A stretch of DNA of 64,000 bases, from assembly GCA_040766885.1 (NCBI GenBank), contig JAXGPP010000012.1, positions 186,001 through 250,000 of the forward strand. The letters run 5' to 3'. Made by a program: the position numbers and the translations under genes. The DNA comes from JAXGPP01 sp040766885 (lineage in GTDB: Bacteria > Planctomycetota > Planctomycetia > Pirellulales > Thermoguttaceae). Each line of letters begins with the position of its first letter. The stretch's first letter is position 1. The notes beneath the pieces were generated by a model. That model made no database searches. It was not told the DNA's origin and saw only the letters and a list, made by a program, of their open reading frames with translations. This document shows positions 60,297 to 64,000 of this stretch, one piece after another.

Positions 60297-61625
60297 ATGA
60301 GCGATCCCCATTCCATCTCTCGCCGGCAATTTGTGGCCGGTGCCTCGGCCGTGGTGCTGGCCGGCACGACAGTGCGGGCGGCTGAGAAAGCCGTCGCCAG
60401 TGATAGTCCCAAACTGGCCATTGAAGGCGGGGAAGCGGTGGTGAAAGTGCGGCCGTCCTCCGGGCATCGCTGGGGCGATCTGGAACGCAAGCAACTCGAC
60501 GAGATGCTCGGGCAGGAGTCGCTCTTCTATTGGCAGGGCCCGCAGACCAAAGCGCTTACCGAGCGGTTTCAAACGGTCTGCCCGTTAGAGCACGTGCAAA
60601 CATGCTCTTCGGGGACTGCAGCGCTGCACATTGCCGTGGCGGCGGCCGGCATCGGCCTGGGCGACGAGGTCATCACCGCGCCGATTACCGACATCGGCAG
60701 TGTGATTGGCGTGCTCTATCAGCAGGCTGTGCCGGTTTTCGCCGACCTGGGTGAGGGGACCTACAATCTCGATCCGGCCGACGTTGAGCGGCGAATCACT
60801 CCCAAGACCAAGGCGATCATCGCCGTCCACCTGACGGGCAATCCCTGCGACCTGGACACGCTGAAGGCGATCGCCGACCGCCACAACCTGATCCTGATCG
60901 AAGACTGCGCCCAGGCTTGGGGGGCGAAGTACCGCGGCCGTCCGATCGGCACCGTGGGTCACTTCGCCTGCTTCTCGCTACAGAACTCAAAGCACATAAC
61001 CTGCGGCGACGGCGGCGTGGTCGCCTCCAGCGACGAGCGTTTCGGCCCGCTGTTGCAGAAGTTCGGCGACAAGGGAGGCGATCGGCGGAAATGGGGCGGA
61101 TTCGACGCTTTCGCCACCAACTACCGGATGAGCGAACCCCAGGCTGCCGTGGCCGCCGCGCAACTGGAACGGCTCGAACCGATCGTCGCCAAACGCGCGC
61201 GGCTGGGCAACCTGCTCACCGAGAAGATTGCCGATGTGCCGGGCATTATTCCCCACCAGGTGCATCCGGAAGACCGCGCGGTCTACTGGTTCTACATGCT
61301 GCGGATCCGTCCCGACGCGCTGCGCTGCAACCGTTCCCAGTTCGTCAAGGCAGTGGCGGCCGAAGGGGCGTCGGTGCAAGGGGGTTACATCAAAGTACCC
61401 CTATATGGCGAGCCCGTGTTTCAGAAGCACGCCTTCTTCGCCGGCCGCTGGCCGGTCAAGGAAATGGGTCTGACCGAGATGGATTTTTCCAAGCACAAGT
61501 GCCCCGAGGCCGAGGCGATCCTGGAAACCGGCATGCGCGTGCCGATCAACGAGAACATGACCGAGGAATACATCCTCCAGGTAGCGGCGGCGATCCGCAA
61601 GGTCGCCCAATACTACGCGGTCTGA
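60297..61625 (+). CDS. second Tat-exported DegT/DnrJ/EryC1 aminotransferase (442 aa)
   Basis: A Tat signal (SISRRQFVAGASAVVLAGTT) precedes the same PLP fold, with CSSGTAALHIAVAAAGIGLG, LIEDCAQAWGAKYRGRP and lysine K232 in SKHITCGDGG. AGGAGG is 8 bases before the ATG. It is clearly diverged from the preceding gene, so the two probably act on different substrates or as a heteromer. Both retain the catalytic lysine. Confidence 0.9.
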   Translation: MSDPHSISRRQFVAGASAVVLAGTTVRAAEKAVASDSPKLAIEGGEAVVKVRPSSGHRWGDLERKQLDEMLGQESLFYWQGPQTKALTERFQTVCPLEHVQTCSSGTAALHIAVAAAGIGLGDEVITAPITDIGSVIGVLYQQAVPVFADLGEGTYNLDPADVERRITPKTKAIIAVHLTGNPCDLDTLKAIADRHNLILIEDCAQAWGAKYRGRPIGTVGHFACFSLQNSKHITCGDGGVVASSDERFGPLLQKFGDKGGDRRKWGGFDAFATNYRMSEPQAAVAAAQLERLEPIVAKRARLGNLLTEKIADVPGIIPHQVHPEDRAVYWFYMLRIRPDALRCNRSQFVKAVAAEGASVQGGYIKVPLYGEPVFQKHAFFAGRWPVKEMGLTEMDFSKHKCPEAEAILETGMRVPINENMTEEYILQVAAAIRKVAQYYAV

Positions 61626-61648
61626 GCCGCACGGTGAGCTTGGCGCTG

Positions 61649-61654
61649 TAGAAT
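61649..61654 (+). promoter_or_regulatory. candidate -10 box of the Uma2 gene
   Basis: TAGAAT preceded by TG, 51 bases before the Uma2 start. The same hexamer precedes the DUF4272 and DUF4058 genes on the other strand. No good -35. Confidence 0.3.
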
Positions 61655-61704
61655 GGGCGTAGACGGGCGAACCGAGCGACTGTGCCTCTCCCACGGAGTT
61701 GCCG

Positions 61705-62391
61705 ATGGCGACCACGCTCCCACCCCAGGCCGAAACCGGTCCGATGGACTGGACGATAGCCGACGTACAGAAGCGGCTTGACGGAATCCCCGCCGATCGG
61801 ATCCGCACCTTTCCTGCCCCGGGCACCGCCACCGTGGAGGACGTGCTCCGAGTGCGGACGAGGACTGGCCGGGCCTTCGAACTGGTTGATGGCATTCTGG
61901 TGGAAAAAGCGATGGGGTCTTTGGAATCGCGACTCGCCAGCGTTCTAATTCACCTGCTCGAGACATTCCTCGAAGTTCACGATCTCGGCGTCGTACTCGG
62001 CGAGGCAGGAGTCCTCAGGCTCTTCCCGGAGTTGGTTCGCGCCCCCGATGTCTCGTTCCTGCGTTGGGAGCGGTTTCCCGAGGGCGAGTTTCCCAAAGAA
62101 GCGGTCTGGCGGCTCGCGCCCGATCTGGCCGTAGAGATCCTCTCGGAAGGGAATGCCGAGGCGGAAATGGAGCGGAAGGTCCGCGAATACTTCAAGGCCG
62201 GCTCGCGCCGCGTGTGGGTCATCGATCCACCCTCGCGGGCCGCGAAGGTTTATACTTCGCCGCGGCGGTTCACGGTGGTCGATAAAGGCGGCTTGCTCGA
62301 CGCCGGCGACCTGCTGCCCGGCTTTGAGATATCGCTCAAGGATTGGTTTGCCCGCGCACAACGTCGGGCTCCACGGCGGAGGAAGAGCTGA
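61705..62391 (+). CDS. Uma2-family putative endonuclease (228 aa)
   Basis: PD-(D/E)xK-type pattern: RAFELVDGILVEKAMG, APDVSFLRWERFPEG, APDLAVEILSEGNAE and YFKAGSRRVWVIDPPSRAAK. Uma2 (DUF820) proteins are abundant in cyanobacteria and planctomycetes; nuclease activity is predicted from fold and their role is unknown. GGAG is 6 bases before the ATG at 61705. Basic tail. Confidence 0.88.
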   Translation: MATTLPPQAETGPMDWTIADVQKRLDGIPADRIRTFPAPGTATVEDVLRVRTRTGRAFELVDGILVEKAMGSLESRLASVLIHLLETFLEVHDLGVVLGEAGVLRLFPELVRAPDVSFLRWERFPEGEFPKEAVWRLAPDLAVEILSEGNAEAEMERKVREYFKAGSRRVWVIDPPSRAAKVYTSPRRFTVVDKGGLLDAGDLLPGFEISLKDWFARAQRRAPRRRKS

Positions 62392-62559
62392 CGTGACGGC
62401 CAGATTGCCCCAGTAATGGGCCCCGATCTCTTTGTCAATTTTAGGACGCAGGGGCTGATCTAGCTTCAGTCCGCCCAGTTCATCCCAACCGTACCGTGGC
62501 CTTGATGCGGCAAGGGTTGATCGCGCCGCATCGGCCCGTTTACCGGCCGAGGTTCCTGC

Positions 62560-63339
62560 CTACTTCGGCTTAACCGTTGGCCCGGTCTTCGATGTACGAT
62601 TGGCTGCCAAGCTGGCCATGAGTTGCTCGACTTGCGGATCGCTGCCAAGCGCCTTCTCGGCCAGCGTGCGGAGTTCCTCGTCGGCACGGGGTTCCAGGCT
62701 GTAGATGTAGATCAGTTGGCCGGCAAGCACGCCGCGCCGTCGCTGAAGCATTTCGAGGTCATCGATGCTCCGCAATTGACGCATCCGCGCCTCGCTCTCT
62801 TGGTAGAAGCTATCCAGGTCAACGACGCCTTGCTCGTTTCGCGCTTTGGGCATCGAGAGCGCTGGGCGGATCGGTGCGGCATCGGGGATATTGAACTGGC
62901 GGGCCTCTTTGAGGCCCGCCAAGTACGCTTCCGCGGCAGCCCGCCGACGGACAGAAATCGGGCGCGCCGGGTCGCCCAAGACGAGGGCATCGCCCCAGCA
63001 AATGTATAGCCGCAGACGAAGCGTTGGATCGAGGGGGTAGTCGAGTGCCTTCTGCGCGAATTCGATTACCTTCTGAGCGTTTTCCAGCCGCGACATTCCG
63101 GCGACGGCGTGGCTATGGGCCAACAGATAGTAGATTCGCCCGTGGTCTTCCGGCATGGGGTACCGATCGAGCAATGCCTCGGCCTCGGCGACGATCAAGC
63201 CGAGCGGCGTTCGGGTGCCCTGGAGGAGACTCTCGACGGTGGCGATCTTCTTTCCCAGTTCGTCCTCCTCCTGTGCGAAGCACTTGGACCCGCACAGGCC
63301 CAGGAGAACGGCGAACACTAATGCCATTGGACGGGACAT
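62560..63339 (-). CDS. exported TPR-like helical protein (259 aa)
   Basis: A signal peptide (ALVFAVLLGLCGSKCFAQ) is followed by helical repeats with TPR spacing: EALLDRYPMPEDHGRIYYLL, NAQKVIEFAQKALDYPLDPT and RRRAAAEAYLAGLKEA. The C-terminus repeats shorter helices. It likely acts in the periplasm as a scaffold. Function unknown; 118 bases downstream of the next minus-strand gene. Confidence 0.6.
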   Translation of the reverse strand: MSRPMALVFAVLLGLCGSKCFAQEEDELGKKIATVESLLQGTRTPLGLIVAEAEALLDRYPMPEDHGRIYYLLAHSHAVAGMSRLENAQKVIEFAQKALDYPLDPTLRLRLYICWGDALVLGDPARPISVRRRAAAEAYLAGLKEARQFNIPDAAPIRPALSMPKARNEQGVVDLDSFYQESEARMRQLRSIDDLEMLQRRRGVLAGQLIYIYSLEPRADEELRTLAEKALGSDPQVEQLMASLAANRTSKTGPTVKPK

Positions 63340-63457
63340 CGAGTTGGCTCCTCAGTCTGGATTGGGGAGGTTCTGCGACAGTTGCACGACAGGATCAATA
63401 CTCGCGTGAAGAAGAATATGACTCCAGGAAGAATCCGCAGTGAATGCATAGACGACA

Positions 63458-64000
63458 CTATAGCCCCGGCTCCTGGTATGGACCTTGCCAATTACCCCAA
63501 ATGTCAGACCAACCTACTCTTGCCTTGAATGTGTCACCTGAAAAACGCCGCGGGTGCGCAGGTGTCGCGTACGTATGCCAGTCACCCTCTGCATAGAATT
63601 GTAGCGACTGCGTCACGTTGAACTGGCAACTCTGATAGACTTGGTTCAATAGCCGCTCGGTACGCCAGGGACCGCCACTTGACACGAGATCGCCGTAGAA
63701 ATTCGGTCCATCAAGGTCCTGCACCAGGAATCCTCGCGTAGACTGTCCAACTGCATACGAGGTGCCATCTGGCCAAGCAAAGGTCTGCTGACTGATCGAT
63801 TCGCGGAAGGACACGCGTTGGAAGTTCACGTTGTCCGGAAGCGTTTGGAACCAGAAGTCACTTGCGGTCCCGATCGAGTTGTCCGGGGGGCCGAGGGTGC
63901 CTAGGGAGTAGTCATTAGCGTGCCAGGCTCTGACGCCGCTTGGGATCCGAACATTGAAACTGAGTTGATCATTGGTATATCCGTCCAAGCCCCGAGTACC
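63458..64000 (-). CDS. hypothetical protein, 5' end beyond the window
   Basis: The frame is open to the window edge, so the start is missing. The visible 180 residues are aromatic- and Gly/Ser-rich (LSFNVRIPSGVRAWHANDYS, FQTLPDNVNFQRVSFRESIS) and look secreted or surface-associated. It could be the end of a prepilin-like or beta-rich protein. No family assigned. Confidence 0.55.
   Translation of the reverse strand, partial: GTRGLDGYTNDQLSFNVRIPSGVRAWHANDYSLGTLGPPDNSIGTASDFWFQTLPDNVNFQRVSFRESISQQTFAWPDGTSYAVGQSTRGFLVQDLDGPNFYGDLVSSGGPWRTERLLNQVYQSCQFNVTQSLQFYAEGDWHTYATPAHPRRFSGDTFKARVGWSDIWGNWQGPYQEPGL

Overview
The window reads as a GC-rich chromosomal segment of a planctomycete, most likely Pirellulales-like. 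The pointers are an ECF sigma factor beside a Ser/Thr kinase with a TPR tail, small membrane proteins carrying the N-terminal NPYQSP or F/Y-S/R-LRTLL signatures, twin-arginine exported Gfo/Idh/MocA and DegT proteins, DUF4058, Uma2 and coiled-coil/PIN pairs, and intergenic word-like repeats. No rRNA, tRNA, CRISPR array or classical insertion sequence was recognised.

Layout. 0.2-4.3 kb: a small basic protein, an RhlE-type DEAD-box helicase and a B12-binding radical SAM enzyme. 4.4-13.5 kb: a block of about fifteen small minus-strand genes, mostly membrane proteins, with duplicated segments. An identical 160-bp repeat containing a promoter occurs twice, with a third diverged copy, always upstream of one of these genes. 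13.7-20.7 kb: a strong orphan promoter, a YugP-type metallopeptidase, an NO-stimulated-promoter family protein and a periplasmic adaptor/RND pump pair. 21-25.9 kb: kinase/sigma pair and a membrane protein. 26-41.9 kb: carbohydrate genes (Gfo/Idh/MocA oxidoreductase, GH89 alpha-N-acetylglucosaminidase, polysaccharide deacetylase, GH27 alpha-galactosidase, UroD-like protein, fucose-isomerase-like protein, transketolase) and a TolC-type outer membrane protein. 42-46.9 kb: ECF sigma/anti-sigma operon, glycosyltransferase operon, Nif3-like protein and a 34-residue membrane peptide.

47.1-57.1 kb is the most interesting part: a corrinoid/folate one-carbon cluster. It holds a TIM-barrel isomerase, a corrinoid protein, a MetF fused to a cysteine-rich MTHFR_C domain, an MtrH/DHPS-type pterin methyltransferase, formate-THF ligase, a zinc homocysteine S-methyltransferase and a UroD-family protein. 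Together the separate genes supply the homocysteine-, pterin- and B12-binding modules of cobalamin-dependent methionine synthase, without its reactivation domain. Two insertions interrupt the cluster: a four-helix-bundle gene bounded by inverted repeats, and an AT-richer island with its own promoter and a winged-helix-like gene.

57.1-64 kb: a VapC-type toxin with a coiled-coil partner, DUF4058, two tandem Tat-exported DegT aminotransferases, a Uma2 nuclease, an exported TPR-like protein and a protein cut by the window edge.

Functional picture: a heterotroph that degrades amino-sugar and galactose-containing polysaccharides outside the cytoplasm, feeds sugars to the pentose-phosphate pathway, and handles methyl groups through a corrinoid/THF system. 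Starts were chosen from visible ribosome-binding sites; functions rest on motif recognition, not on database searches.
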